The notes: generated from the letters alone by a model not told the origin. A stretch of DNA of 64,000 nt from Paulownia fortunei (GCA_019321725.1 CM033108.1:2550001-2614000), one strand, 5' to 3'. Numbered from the stretch's first letter, positions 21,799-35,900 are shown. Made by a program: numbers and translations.

Positions 21799-23602
21799 TT
21801 AGACATCATATCCAGGGTTTACTTTTTGTTGAACATCTCCATAACTCTCTAACTCTTCTATATCATCTGGACTCCCCAAAAACAGAGGAAGTCTTTGGTG
21901 CAGCTTGACAGGCTGGAGGGCCAATATTCGAACTTTACCATCAGATCCTCTGCCTCCTGCTTGCTCTGCTAAGAAACTCAGTGGATTAGCTTCATAAACA
22001 AGACGAAGATGATCCCTTGGATTCATTGCAATACCACCATATAAGAGTGTCCGATGGAAATCAGCAACAAGAGAACATATATATCTGGCTGAATACTTCT
22101 TAGGATGTTTGCCCTTGCCTTGTCTAACAGTATCAATATACTGTCTTAAGCCTTCAGGCCAGTCAAAATACCGAGCATCGTTTACAGAATATATTTGCCC
22201 TGACATAACAAAGAAACACCATAGCTATCACCTAAAACAATTAATGAGAACATTCATCAAATTGATTGAAAATTGCACCCATTTTCTTTAATACACGTTA
22301 ATTCCAGAATGAGAAGTTTCATTCAAATTATATTACCTCGAGGAGGAATTTTAATGTTTGGATGTGTCAGAATAAAGTCTCCTGTTGAGTGATCCAGGGT
22401 GAATGCATGTGTTCCTGAGCCAAAGCTGGTACACAAAATTGTAGCTGATGAATAAAGGACATAGCCAGAAGCAATAAGCTTAGTTCCATTCTGGAGGGAA
22501 TTAAGCATTGCCTTCTCCTCTGCTGGCAGCTGATCCAGTTCCACAAGGCGTTTATAGATCCCAAATATTGTTCCAGTAGGAATAGAGGCATCAATATTCC
22601 GGGAACCATCCAGAGGATCTAAAACAACAACAAATGGGCCATCATCAGCAAGCCAAACTGGAGCATCATCTTCTTCAGAGGCCATCACTGCAACTTTTCC
22701 TGAATTCTTCAATGACGACAATATAATCTCATTCTGCAACACAAAATATATTCTAATGAATCAGTCCTTCCCAATTGCTGTGCAGCTAACATAGAAAAAG
22801 GTTATTGGAGAAGAAGGTAAGCTCAACTGTCTGGACATTGCATCGAGTTATGATGTACGAGGAGCACTAAGCTATAGTGAACAATAACCTTCTCAGATGA
22901 AGCGTAGGCACTCAGACAACATGGTGGCTGAATTTGTAAACTAGCACCCTTTCTATAGCATACATATTCCAAGTATTTCAAGTAGTCAATGAAATTACAA
23001 AAAATAATAAAATACTAAGCATTGGGATATCCACCGACGAACTTTTAATTGGTGACAATTCTTCGCTTCACAATTTCATCCAGACAATTATTAAACATTG
23101 CGTGCTGGCAATCAACATTTCACAAACACATAAATCACATAAACAAAGCAAAATACTATAAAATTTAAATAATCAACGTGAGCAAGAAACGCACTGCCAC
23201 GAGGTCAAGTGGCTTAGGCTTATCCCTCTCAGCACTGCCAGCTGCAGCACTGAAAGTTTTAGCAAGATTGGAGTTGAAAGGTGAAGCCACAAGAGCAGCA
23301 ATCCTTTTGCAAGCATACTCCAAGTGACTAAACACCACCACCAATTCATCGCCCACATTTTCGCCCCCTTTCCCCATATACTCCGTCAGTGTCGGAAAAC
23401 CATTGCCACCATCATCCCCAGAAGCAGCGGAACTCCCACTAGCACTGATTTTGAAGCCTAACCCACCAAGAAAAGCCATTCCCTTGATGGGCTGAGCGTA
23501 AGTATTAAGTCTTGGCTGGAAATTCTGAAGCTTTGGAGGGAAAAGGTGAAGTCTTGGATGGTAATTCAAGATGGGACTCAAGAGTATAGTTACTGAATGC
23601 AT
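21799..23602 (-). CDS. cpFBP2: Fructose-1,6-bisphosphatase, chloroplastic, type II (redox-insensitive)
   Basis: Hydrolyses fructose-1,6-bisphosphate to fructose-6-phosphate in the plastid (Calvin cycle/starch synthesis side). Three minus-strand exons, 23602-23195, 22733-22337 and 22199-21799, give 1206 nt and 401 aa. The first 50-60 residues are rich in Ser, Pro and basic residues with few acids, consistent with a transit peptide. The metal/phosphate site DPLDGSRNID is at about 175-184. SEEDDAP lies upstream, and RYICSLVADFHRTLLYGG with GSPDDIEE near the C-terminus is typical. SRNID instead of SSNID, and the lack of the cysteine-bearing regulatory loop after FGIY (residues 197-216 contain no Cys), identify the second plastid isoform rather than thioredoxin-regulated cpFBP1. 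The stop follows NPGYDV. Confidence is very high. Confidence 0.96.
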
Positions 23603-24639
23603 CTCTGGCTAGTGGGACAGCAGGGGATGTGTGTAAAGGGGGTCATTTGAGATGGGGTTAGGGATTTTCTCTTGATTGGGAATTCTATCCAAGTATTTGA
23701 GGGGTAGACCATATCTGGGTGGGGTAGATTTTGGTTGGTAAACTTCAATCAATGGTGGTAAGAATTATGAAATGAATTGGAAGTAGAAGTTGGTAGTTAC
23801 CAATCTACACCTCTACAGTTGGTGGTCTGATGGGTCATGGACTTGGACTACCCCCAAAAACATTCTGGGCTCAAGCCTTTTTCTTGTCTGTTCACAAAAC
23901 TGGTTTGCGAAAATCATTGAAATTAAAAGGGACACCCTCAAAGTTCCTTGCATGCCAGTTTTCTCTTTAGGGTTATATTTGGACTTTTAAAAAAACAAAA
24001 AATAGAAACTCTAAAATTTGATGCACAAAATTACATTACTTGAAGTAGAATTCAGTGTTTTTTTTAACTAAAATTCAAAATACAAACATAAAATAAATCT
24101 TATTTGCTCAGGAAAATTATAGTGTAAGCCCCTAAATTTTGTTACTAAAATAATTCTAGTAGAATCCCTCATTTTTCACTGAGTAATATTTTTAGTCTCT
24201 TATGTTCTAAATAGCGAAAACATTGATTTTTTACCGGACTAAATATGTCCACTATTTGAAACATAATTAACTTACTTTAGCGACAATAAAGAACCAAATG
24301 TGTTGGCTATATGAAATATAAGGGACTAAAAACTCTATTAGAATTTAGCAAGTTAAGGGCAAGCATCAAATGTATGTGGTATTTGAAATATAAGGAACTA
24401 AATAATCATGAATCAACACAGTTAATTGAAAAAATGTGAAAATTTAACACCATTTTTATTCATAGCAAAGCTTCGCCAGGCCCACTGAAGACCACAAAGT
24501 ACAATAAATCACAACCAACATTTAAGCTTGACTGAGACTGAAACTATTTACAAACACAGCCACAATGGGAAGATTACAATGTCCATGATAGTTCACAGGC
24601 TATTCCCTCAACCAATTTTCAGTTTCATCCTCCATCTCC
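23603..24639. other. Intergenic between FBPase and PYD3
   Basis: FBPase promoter side (to about 23960), then AT-rich DNA. At about 24100-24430 there are phrases such as AAGGGACTAAAAACTCTATT and TAAGCCCCTAAATTTTG in inverted sense, suggestive of a degenerate small DNA transposon. No borders could be fixed. The PYD3 3' UTR occupies the last part. Confidence 0.35.
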
Positions 24640-27137
24640 TTAAGAGGTTTTCTTATTTAACAAGGGATCAGAAATGACTTGGGGTTCGAAATCTGGCTTC
24701 AGATAATGAGGAAGCAAATCTGCATAAATTTCGTATCTGGCAGTCATCCGAAATCCCCACTTATCCTTTATTTGGCGGCAGAGGTTGAGATCCATATCCG
24801 ATATCAGCAACCCATCCTTGTGACGGGATAGAGATGGGGTGCACGAGGCATCCGGTGCTGATATGTGGCTTGAACCATAAAAATGCCCGAAATCTGCATG
24901 TTGTGGCTTTCCATCTCCTGAAGTGAATGGATTTGGGAAGATCTCAGTCCCAACGCGATTGATTGAACAAACAAAGTAACTATTCGCTATTGCTGCATTA
25001 CGAGCCTGCAAAATCATTTGTAACAAAGTTAATTTGATAATGGAAATATTATAGCAGTTGTACTTGTGCATGCAAGACTCCACTAGTAAAAACATGATCA
25101 GATAATGCATAAGGCAATTATTACAGGAGCATCTCCGTAGAACTACTTAGAAGTTCTGTATTTAACTATTAGAGTAAGTGCAACAATAAGCTAAAACAAA
25201 GCTCATGTTCTGGCAAATAATACACATATCCCTTGAAAATGACCAAATTAATCAGTTCGTTTAACAGGAAAGAAAAATAAAAATAAAAAGACAAAAGGGA
25301 AAAGATACCTCAATGGGCCACATTGGTTCGCTCAGTTCACCAACAGTCGCTGAAGGGTTGAAAACAATCTCAGCACCATTTAAGCCAAAAGCTAACCAGT
25401 TCAGAGGATGATGTCTTCCATAACATATATTTACCGCAATTTTTCCATAAGCCGTCTCAAACACAGGATGCCCAGTATTCCCTTCCATGTAGTACGTACT
25501 TTCATTGAAGTCCCCAACTCTAGGTATATGATTCTGCAAATGCCATTACAGTAATGTTTAGAAGCATTACATACTCGACGCAAAGAACATCTAAAATTAG
25601 TAGGTGTTTGTATTACCTTCCTGTGCTTTCCAATTATGTTGCCATGATTTCCAATTATTACAGAAGTATTCCAGAGAATCTCTCCATGTTTCACATCCCT
25701 TTCAAGAATAGGACTTATTATAACCATGTTGTATTTCCGTGCAAAGTCCTGAAGAAACTGTGTTGATTCTCCATGAATTGGCTCTGCAAATTCACACCAT
25801 ATCTTTTCACGAGTGCAAAATGCAAATGGCATCGTCCATGCCTCCTGCATATAAACAATTCTTTGTCGATAAATTTTCAATCAAACTATTAACGTAAATG
25901 TTTATTCTACAGAGCCAGTAATTGTGAAGGCAGAACTACCTGTAAACATAGTATGTTGACTCCTGAAGTTCCTGCAGCTTCAATGATGGGCGTCAATTTC
26001 TGAAAGATGGCCCTTTTCTGGTCCAAAAGGGGTGCTGTTGTTGGAAGAGCAATTGAATTCTGAATGAGACCCACCCTCACAATGTGAGGCTCTCTCAGTG
26101 ACTCCTTTTCAGCATGAAATGAAAATGCCTGCAATGGAAAATGCATGAACAAAAGTTTAACAATCTGTATCAAAAAACAAAAATAAGTTAACAAACAACT
26201 GATTCTTGTCAATAACTTTGACAGTGGATAGGCAGATATAACCTAGTCCTAGTCATTGCAGGAGGAGTGATTCAACAGGATGTCATGATACGAGCAGTAT
26301 CTTTCTAAGCTATATAAAAAACTGCTAATTTTGAAAGAAAAAAAATCAGTTGGAAATGATATATACAACAGGCCTACTGTCAACACAAATTCCAGAACCT
26401 AAGCTACTTAATCTGATGCATAAATATCAAGAACTGATCTGATCGCATGCAGAATTAGTTCTTATATCTTTGGCAATAATTATCTTCTCTGATTAAAAGA
26501 ACTTGCTAACCAAATTTACCTGAAGATCAAAATCATGTTTCGTAGAAAGAGATTTTGCAGGCTCGGCAATAGTGATGGTATCAAGTGCTCGTCCACAGTT
26601 TAGCCCAATAAGTAATCGGCTGACTTCCTGCTATATAAATTTCATAATCTCATAAAAAACTGGAACAAAAAAAAATAAAAAATCCACCCTAAACGTTGTA
26701 CAAAATCACCATCCCATCTATGGTCCAAACACATAACACATATTATATATCAGCCCATCTAGCTAACAACTTGAGCTCAATTTAAAACAGAAATTCTCAG
26801 AAATTTCCAGACCCTCAATTGGAAACATGGGGTTAGTCTATTATCGTATGCAAAACCAAATCAAACAGTGGTAAAACCTAAATCAACTAGTTGAACTAAA
26901 CAACCCAGATTCTATAATATGTAATCAAACAAGATTCGAAATATAAATTCGTTAACAGCACAGAGCAACCAATTTTATTTTTTTTTTAAAAGGTAGGGAT
27001 AAGGTGACCTGGAAAAGTTGTGGGGTGAGGGTGGATTGGAGGAGTTTGTGAAGAGAATCGAACCCACAAATGGAAGCGTCTTTCTGGGTCTCTGTTTTTC
27101 CATTTTCTGCAACAATTTCTTGTTCCTTTCTCTCCAT
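24640..27137 (-). CDS. PYD3: Beta-ureidopropionase (beta-alanine synthase)
   Basis: Last enzyme of reductive pyrimidine breakdown: hydrolyses N-carbamoyl-beta-alanine to beta-alanine, CO2 and ammonia, in the cytosol. Six minus-strand exons, 27137-27009, 26627-26520, 26128-25940, 25844-25617, 25533-25309 and 25005-24640, sum to 1245 nt and 414 aa (the Arabidopsis protein is about 408). It is a nitrilase/CN-hydrolase fold. By alignment with the known Glu-Lys-Cys triad of human UPB1, the residues here are Glu143 ([11 protein letters not shown]), Lys218 (IIGKHRK) and Cys255 ([10 protein letters not shown]). Near-invariant [14 protein letters not shown] and [17 protein letters not shown] are intact. 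The start is the ATG at 27137, whose frame runs into [12 protein letters not shown], the typical plant N-terminus. All introns are GT-AG. Confidence 0.97.
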
Positions 27138-28507
27138 ATTTCTACTGCTTCTGAATCAGGGCGGAGGTAAAAATGAGATTGAGGTGAGGGTGATGATCTG
27201 CAAATTCTTGGAACGTGGGTTTGAATATTTATTGATAAGATTCCCATTTGGCATTTGTTACCAAATCCACCTCAGGATTCCTAAAACAAACCAATTTCAT
27301 CACGGAATCACGTCACACGCGACCAACAGTAAGAAAATTATGAAGGAATGATTGCAAGTTTGTCTCAAGTTTGTAGTTTGATTTTGTATAAATAAGTATA
27401 AAATTAATGATATCTCTAGTTTGATATTCAATTATTGTACTTGTACACTATTTTTCCTTAACACTTTTATTTTACCACGAAGAAACTTTTGTTGGAGTTT
27501 GAGTTGTCAGGCTTCTAAATAATAATAGTTTTAAATCTTAATGCTAGTATTTTTCATATCATTTAAATTTTGTAAAATAAATTGAATCATTCACATTCCA
27601 TTCAACAAAATAAACAATATAATTGAAGGAAGATAGTATAATTAAAAATTGTTGGATTTGTATTTTAAACGGATTAAATGATCCAATTCTGTTAATTCTA
27701 TTTACTTCAAATGACATATCTTTTATTCTAATTTAATCCGTCAATAAAACTTGGCTCAAATAACAAAATTGACATCTGAAATATTCGAATTCATTATTCG
27801 GGTCCCATCAAATATATGTGTTTGAACGCCTCACTTGAAAAATATTCAATTTAATCCACTTCAAAACTCTTAATCCATTATAAAATCTAAAATAATGGAG
27901 TAATATTGAAATTGGAAATAATTCCATGAATCAATATACCTATCTATGCCTGCAAAGGCCCAACTGCGGTCTTTCATTTAACCAACCAGGTCCTACCCTC
28001 CAAAAGGTGATATTTGGTAGTAAATATGGCTAAAATCAGATGTAATGTTATAAAAATTCTCTCATTTTCCACACAATTACATAATACAAACGCTTCCCAT
28101 CTATTTATGATGACTTATTGGAAGTCTCACTGTGAAAAGAAGCAATTGAATGCTGCTTTAATTGTGTGGTACCATTGCATATACGCTCAGATTTTAGACT
28201 TTCAGCAAATTCCTAATAATATTCTATTGCCTGGAACTGTTGTTTAAGAAAGTTCTGGCCTATTCAGTCTTTGATCTTTTCTTTTCTTTTTTTTTTTTCC
28301 AAAAAAAAAGTGGCTGCTTTTGATTGATGAGTGATTGAGTAACCAAGATATTACTGCATATATATATATATATATATATATGCCAGATAAAATCAATTCA
28401 AAAATATAGAGACCGATAGATATGTTGTATATGAGTCTACAATGAGAGTAACGAATTCAAACCTAAAGTGATTTTAAGTGGTCGTACTTCTAAAATGGAT
28501 GGAGAAA
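27138..28507. other. Intergenic between PYD3 and MDP1-like gene
   Basis: PYD3 upstream DNA, then an AT-rich spacer with a (TA)n repeat at about 28359-28381. No gene was recognised. Short open frames here have no family resemblance. Confidence 0.4.
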
Positions 28508-31500
28508 TCATTGCTCTTTTTCTGATGAAGTTGATTTTTGCGAAAAACTACGCCATCTTTGCTTGTTCTTTTCCAAGGACGACCGGTTTTGTGAAAATTT
28601 GGAGAGCCCTTGTCTCAGAGCTCCAAGATTGACACCATTGTCCACCAAGATGCTTGTTACACCCATTTTAGAAACCTATAAAGGAAAAATTTACAAAGTA
28701 AATGGTGATAACAGCCAACAAGAACATTAAATTAACTCTATAGTATATGACATGCTACAGCATTGCATGGATACTTCTCCAGCAACAGACCTTGTATACA
28801 AGAATATATAAGAACAAACACAAAAAGAAACAAGAGAGGAGATAGATCTTACTGCTTCTATGTTACGATCCTCGTCATCGAAAAAGATCATTTCATTGTA
28901 TGGAACACCAGTCCTCCGATTAATTTTCTGAAAATGATCAGTCTTGTGCGTCCAACTGGAAAATATCTCCTGAAATGTATGAAATATTAAGCATGATTGT
29001 CTCCTCACAAACAATATCTAACAAGTCTTCATTCAGAAAGGCATCATATATCTCAAACATTTGAGGGTTAAAAGCTTCTTTAACTATGTAATCACATTGA
29101 AAAATTTGCACAAGGCACATCTTCATAACATTAAAACCCCATTCCACCACAACATATGAAGTTTTTGTTGTCTTCTCAATAAGTTAACAAGAATCATTTT
29201 CATTTTATATCTTATACTGTTTGATACATCAGAATCAATAGCGGTTGATGGTTATACTTTAATGTTTTTATTCACACAAACAAGCCAAATTTCAATGTTA
29301 CGGATGTGCCTGGATCCAAATTGTCCAAGGAGAACCTTCTTCCTGTGTAAGACAGCATGTGTTTTTCCCCTCAGTCAACGTCTGGCATATAACATAAGAA
29401 ATATTATGCTACATTAAAATAAGCTACCATGTGCACAAGTTTCATCACCTTATTTCCACCATTGTTTATAGAGGCTAGTGGATAACAATGAGACAGTATG
29501 TAACGCACGCACACAGACACATACATATACAAATAGACACACAGAGAAACACACATATTTAAGGTAGGTTTACACTATCACAATGAAAGGTGTGCAGTTA
29601 TTTGAGGCATAATTGGGGCAGTTAATGGTAGTTGTAATATAGACAGACATAGATGTAGTCACAACGCATAGAATCAATTCATACTCTGTCATGGACATCC
29701 ATCTTAGAGCATATAGTAATGAAGTCACAAGTACATTATCTTCATACTCTTAGCATTCTCTGCCCATAAAGGGAAAGACTCTTTTAACGGTGCCAAGTCT
29801 TTACTCTTGCTTCTTTTATTCTTAAGAAGAAAATTAGTTTTCAGAATGCTATTCGCATAAAAAACTTGATTTCACTCGCACAATCTAAAAACAAAATATC
29901 ACAGTTAGCTCACCTGAGCAACAAACATTGATTTTATCCCCAATTTCTCAAGAAAAGTGTTGGCTATATCAGGAGTCGGTGATCTTGAGGCAATAGCAAT
30001 ATCAACACCTTTATCCTTGAGAGCATACAGTATGCCTTTGGCATGAGGATATAATGATGGCATGTCAGACTTGGAGAGATATTCACTGGCAGACAAATAA
30101 ACATAAGTTGCACTGAAGATATTTTTAAGCACCAAATAAGCAAGCCACTGTAGGATAAGAAATATTCAGTACACTAAATTCATAGCCTCTGGAAACCATT
30201 TCAGGTCGTTGCGGGCCAATACACACAACAATAATTAAGCATGCCAACTTTCTGGCGTATGTCATGTTTCTTTTCCTGTAATTATGGAATTACTCATCGT
30301 CTGGATGCTGGTAAAAACTGGTCATCAAACTTAAAATAAATTACAAAATCCAAGTTGTTCTACCATACCTTGATGCCCATATGGAATCTTAACCATTGCA
30401 TCATTTCCTTTTGCTTCTTCGAGATCCAGCAAGACAAATCTTACAAAGTATAAAGCAACATTCAATGTCCTATTTTCCAACTAAAATTTCAATCTTCCAG
30501 AGGAAAATATCACCAGACTCATTCATGCTGATGCTAACTTTGAAAACCAAAAAGCAACAGGATTTAGATTTGGATCTACATGCTTCTGTTGCTGTGGGAA
30601 GGAAATAGCTCATCAAGTCTTTTCAGCAGATCGACTAGCACATGTATGATGGAGACTTTCTTGCAGTCACATTTCTTCCATTTTCAAATTCAAGATATAT
30701 TCATGTTTAATGTGATAATGGATCAAAGCAAGTGCTGATTACCCTAACTCCACTTCTTAAATTCATTCTTCTCGCCAAGTCATGGGAGCTATGACAAACC
30801 AGAAACAAGTAAAATTGCAAAATAATTTCCATATATGACACTTTGCTGCATCATTTTGTCTTCACAAGGTTAGCCTCATTGTGGTCTTTAATTGAATTTG
30901 AGGTTCCACAATTCCTTTTTTTGGCGACGTGTCACTACAGGGAGGAGAAAGCCACAAGGGTAAAAGAACCTAAAAACTGGTCAACAGAGAACTTAAAACC
31001 CAGATGAAGGGCCACCTAAACGGAACCTAAAAACATCTGAACATAGAACTTCAAAACCCAGAAAACGAAAGAGTTTGAAAGGGAGACAAATTAGGCCCTA
31101 CCATGTTTTTTGCAAGTAGAAATGAAATTTAATTACCAAGAGAAGATTATAATCCTCCCCAACCACCATTTCAGCTTTACCTCTACCTTCCCCTGATCAG
31201 AAATTTATCAAGGATACACCTTCAATCTTCAGCATTCAACTATCTAATCAACAGAAAAAATATATTCTTTTGGGTTCATTTCAAAATTTGAACAAATTAC
31301 GCAAACAAATTTTTGGCTAAGACGAAATAACGATAGTCATCCAAGACTTGTGAAACTCGTAGAATTCGTACATTCAACAAGAAAATTTTCAATCCGCAAA
31401 CTGTAGCAGGAAAAAGTAATACAAGAAAAATAAAAATGGAAGGAAAAAGTACCAGTAAAAGGGCCAGAGAGTATAGTCGAGATCGAAGACGACGAGCCGA

Positions 31501-31562
31501 GGTAGAACTTGAAACAAACCCATGATCTCCATTGCCTCGTTCTTCACCCGATCGTCTCCCAT
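28508..31562 (-). CDS. MDP1: Magnesium-dependent phosphatase 1-like HAD protein
   Basis: HAD-superfamily phosphatase of the MDP-1 group (acts on phosphotyrosine or sugar-phosphate substrates in characterised animal members; the plant substrate is unsettled). Four minus-strand exons, 31562-31453, 30085-29914, 28969-28853 and 28675-28508, give 567 nt and 188 aa. The nucleophile motif is FDLDYTLWP, with Asp27 and Asp29. The next conserved block is ASRSPTP (Ser70-Arg71) and the metal-binding acids are in FFDDEDRN (Asp125-Asp126). The third exon joins KTDHF to VPYNEM in the expected order. The last exon carries GVTSILVDNGV then a basic, Ser-rich C-terminus. Intron 1 is about 1.4 kb. No targeting signal is obvious. 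Family call is firm; function is inferred. Confidence 0.93.
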
Positions 31563-31860
31563 CTCTCTCTCTGTCTCTCTCGCTTGATTACTTTTACCAG
31601 CAAATGCAATAACCCTTCGAAGTTGGAAAGTAGTAAATTAAATAGCTAACCCAATACCAAATTTAAAAATTTTCTGAAAATTAGTTTGAGACTATGTAAT
31701 AACTATTTTGAAGGGTGAATTCAATAATCTAATAATTGAAAACAAAAATGGAAAATAAGAGCTGCATAGTGACAACAAATTGAAGTTGATTGGGGGAGGC
31801 AAAAATATGCAAACCAGAAAAGAAAAAAATATGGTTAAAATTGACGATGATAATTAAATG

Positions 31861-31932
31861 GGGGCATTCCGAGAATCGAACTCGGGACCTCTCGCACCCA
31901 AAGCGAGAATCATACCACTAGACCAAATGCCC
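31861..31932 (-). tRNA. tRNA-Pro (anticodon UGG)
   Basis: Read on the minus strand, the sequence folds as a full cloverleaf. The acceptor stem is GGGCATT/AATGCCC, the D arm carries AGTGGTA, the anticodon stem is CTCGC/GCGAG around loop TTTGGGT (anticodon TGG), and the T arm is CCGAG-TTCGATT-CTCGG. No intron is present and CCA is not encoded, as usual for a nuclear gene. A poly-T tract (31823-31829, minus strand) follows and could terminate RNA polymerase III. It lies 300 bases upstream of the MDP1-like ATG, on the same strand. Confidence 0.95.
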
Positions 31933-32929
31933 ACCTGCGGGATGCATGAACAAAATTTTATTTTTGTTATAAGTGTTTCAACATTTGATATCAAGATAAA
32001 TTACCGACACTCCGTGAAATTTAAATTTAGCCTAATTATTAAAAAAAAATTATCTTTTAAAATTACTAATATTCCTTTGATGTATTACAAATGTATTTTT
32101 AAAGTTTATCTTTATTTTATAAATACCTATAAAATTTATCTTTATTTTATAAAAGTACTCCATCAGTATATACAATTTGAAATATAAACAAATTTCATAG
32201 AAATATTTGTAATTTACAAATTTAAATAAATCTTTTTGTAAATAATCCAACCTCAAGGTAATTTTCCTAATTTACCCAATTTAAATTCGATTTCAATTAA
32301 TAATAAAAGAGAAGAATATATTTCTTTTGCCCCAATCTTGTTTTTGGAATGAACATTTCCTTTTATTGAGGCAATGAACCATGACAGTATGCTTGTTTGT
32401 TCAAATCCATACCATGTTGATTCAAAAAAAAAAAAGACAAAGAAATATACAATTCTAAGTCATTTGATTGGGCTGATGTATTCATGCATGCACATTTGTT
32501 ATAGATGCATTTTGGCCTTCTAACGCACAGGTTGCTAGCATGGTTCATATGCATATGTATTTCCTTTTGCAGTTACTCGAGGATTTTGCCTTGACACCCA
32601 TCACTTTGAATGCATAGTTGGATGAATAAAGATATTTATTATTGAGGGTTCATGAAATTTCAAGATCTTTCAGACCTGTTTATTCGCTCTGTCATTAGAA
32701 ACCCTCCTCCTCCTTCAAACTGAGAACCACACGAGACCGTATACAATACCAGCCAACTTAGGTGTAATCTAGAATGAGCACCTTACAATATACTCTAGCA
32801 CGTCTTCCTTCACAGTCAGGTTAAGTCCTTCCATTGCAGCCTTTTCTTCATCCAGTTTTTGTAATAATTTGCGTCTATAATGGGGCCAATTGGTGGAGCC
32901 AGGCTTCTAATTTACATGATGCAAAAGAT
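31933..32929. other. Spacer between tRNA-Pro and ULP2
   Basis: AT-rich spacer with internal near-repeats of AAATTTATCTTTATTTTATA at about 32100-32160. The part beyond about 32600 is probably ULP2 3' UTR. No gene is seen. Confidence 0.4.
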
Positions 32930-35900
32930 CTATCTAGCTCGGCAGGAAGTAGTCTTTCTGATGCTTTGCTTCCAACTTTCCTCTTTAGAATCCTCAACAA
33001 CACATGCTGCAAGATCCTCACTCGACATTGATATGTATTCACACTTGTCTGTCTCCCTTTCAGTAGCGGATGCGATTTCAGGGATAGAATCTTCCTCATA
33101 CTGCACATCAATTATGATGGGAGATTTGCCAGAAAAGTTTCTCCATGGAGTCTTCATTTCTGTAGTCCTGAAACAACTATGACGAGAGCTGGGAGGCATT
33201 GGCTTATCATCTTCATCAGCTTCATCTCTGCTTGCCGTGTCTCCTGGAGGTAAAGTGGCTTGCTTCTCAAGTGCTACTTCCTGTTTGAAATAAGAAAATA
33301 AAATTAGAAAATTTGGAGATACATAGTTTGTTTGAGAGCACATTAGATGCACATTAGTTTCCAAATTTCACGTAGGAAGGTTGAGCATATTGCATCCATT
33401 GGAAAGATCAAGCATTCAAACATTAAGGCAAATGTCTGCTAAATACCAAAGTCTGAAACCAGCAAAGTACACATAAATGTCGAGTAATCAGCTGATGCTA
33501 CTAAAATCTCTCGCCATGTGGCAAGTAATAGACATCATTTTAAATGAAAAAACCAGAAAAATACATGTTCTGACTTTTCATATGCATGGATAACAAAATG
33601 TTTATTAGCAAGGATTACCTCCAGTGGCAACCTCATGTTACTGAATTGATTAATTGGCACCAGCTGCTTACAAGTCTGAAAACTTTCATCAGTGACAGAC
33701 TTATCAATATTCATTGGCTCTAGCATGTCTACAAAAGATTGCTGCCCCTTATTTCCATAGTCATCACTAGAGTTGAACTTGACACCATGACATGAATCTT
33801 TCACACCATTTACTTCTACAAATTCCACACTGCTGTCTTCGTAATTTAAATCACTTGGAAGGTATTTGTCATTACAAGCGGCTGGAAGATCTTTCAGGCA
33901 ATTATCTTCAACTATTCTGTGGATCAAATTTCTAATATGATCGCGCTTTTTGAGAGACACCTCAGCAGGCAGGAACCAATCCTTATTAAGCTGCAGAGAC
34001 AGAATGGTTATTATTATCCTATATAATTTCCTTTAAGAAATTTAGGGACTTAACTATAGACCCTGTTTACCATTTCATCTGTTTTTTTTTCAATTTAATA
34101 TCCTCCTTTCTTTTAGGAGATGTTTCAAAAAAATGTTAAATCCCCATGAAAACATTCTTATATGGTTCACTCCTATCCACCTTCACTAAAATAATTATCA
34201 TTTCAGAAGTCAATATATGGCCAACCTTCATATCCATCGAGATATTTCAAAATAAAAATATAAAGCTTCACATATTACCACGTGCCACACACCAAAAGGG
34301 TAAAAAGATATGATTTAAATGCAAAGTCTACCTTGAAATCTATATCCACATCGAGCCTATAATGTAAGCAAACCATAATTTTACATTGTTAGGCACATTC
34401 TTTCACACATAGTAGATATGCTATCATGGAAAATGACCTTCTTGGTGAATGCAAAGAAATTTATTGTCCATAATTGGGCATTACTACTGCGTTCATTAAT
34501 ATGTCATGCAAGTGGTGAAATTTGTCAGATTTCTAACAGTTCTAACACTACTGAAGAACATAAGCATTCAATTGAGAACCAACGGAAAGAAACTGGACAT
34601 GAGGATGACATTGCTACACATAACAAATAAATTCCCTAGTGCATTTGATGCTAAGAACAGACAGAAAAAGGACCAAGTATAAACTGAGATCACCATGTAT
34701 CTGGAAGATAAAACTAAGCAGATGAAGCTTGATAACTTAGCAGGCACATATTGAAGAGGAGCAGTATAAAATGAGCCACAAGATCATACCGATCTCAATA
34801 AAGCTACTCAGAAGACAATCAATTTGCCTGAGGTCACTAAATACATTGAACTGTTTTATCATCCAATTGCCCCTCCTTCAATTAAGAAACAGATGGCCAT
34901 ATTTATGCCAGAACAAATGATTATCTTTAAATTCTGATAAAAAATTGAAGAGGTAAAGACAATCTTAAACCAAAAGGAAATACTTAAAGCAAAAAGAAAA
35001 CCCATGAGCACCCTTTCAGTTGACTTTCAGAAGAGAGAAACAACATTAAAATTCTATACTCAAGGTTCCAATGGAGACAAACAACTTACAAAGTCACAAT
35101 ATTTTGTTGTGCTGAAGTTAGAAGCCTGTTCCAGAAAAAGTTCTGCATAGTGAAGCAAAAATAGGCCACAGTCGAACAGGTTTTCTTGCTGTGGCAACTG
35201 AAATCAACATTGAAAAAAGAGAGAGATTCAGAAATGTCAATAAATGACGTGTGTAGATGAAAAAGTGGTATTAAGCAATTAAATAATTGCATATTTTTTT
35301 AACTGTTAACTGTTCAGGGGAAGTTAGTCCCACGCAAATTTAAGGTCTTAATCCATAATTGACTGCAAAAACTTTCATCCAGTTAAGGTTAACTCTACAT
35401 CAACTATGAATTACTCCATTTATTTTCAAAAGAAGGATAAAATTATTCAAAAGATAACATATTTTTCATCACAATCTAACCAGTCCAATATTCTTCACTT
35501 TTTAAATCTATTCCTACTCCCCACCACCACAAAAAAAAATTATATATATCAAAATTATTCCAAATGACTCTTTCAGTGAGTTGAATGTTCCCTTTCTCCA
35601 TTCCAATTAAAAAATGCTAGATCATAAGAAATTATTAATTGTTATTGATTCATTCCAAAAAATAAATAAATAACTGGAGCAGTTAAACTTTCAAAGTTAT
35701 ACCTTTGAACCAGTTTCCTGACCATACACAATATAAAGGAATTTCAAAAATGGCATCCTTTTTCCATGAAAAACTTTTTCAAATGTTGGTCACAAAATTT
35801 CAAAACTTTTTCTTAGTGGATAATGCCAAACGCAAGCAAAAATATTGTGACATAGGCAATAGGATGGAGGTAGGCCAGAAAGAAAGGAAACCTGAAGCAT

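Noticed and set aside
19662..27137. Possible metabolic gene cluster (UGT, FBPase, PYD3)
   Set aside because: The three enzymes belong to unrelated pathways and have normal spacing and mixed strands; nothing suggests joint function.
28014..28247. 77-residue plus-strand frame downstream of the MDP1-like gene
   Set aside because: AT-rich, no motif, no plausible promoter or splice context.
31858..32187. Plus-strand open frame starting MGAFRESNSGPLAPKA
   Set aside because: Its first part is the reverse complement of tRNA-Pro; such frames are a well-known false gene call over tRNAs.
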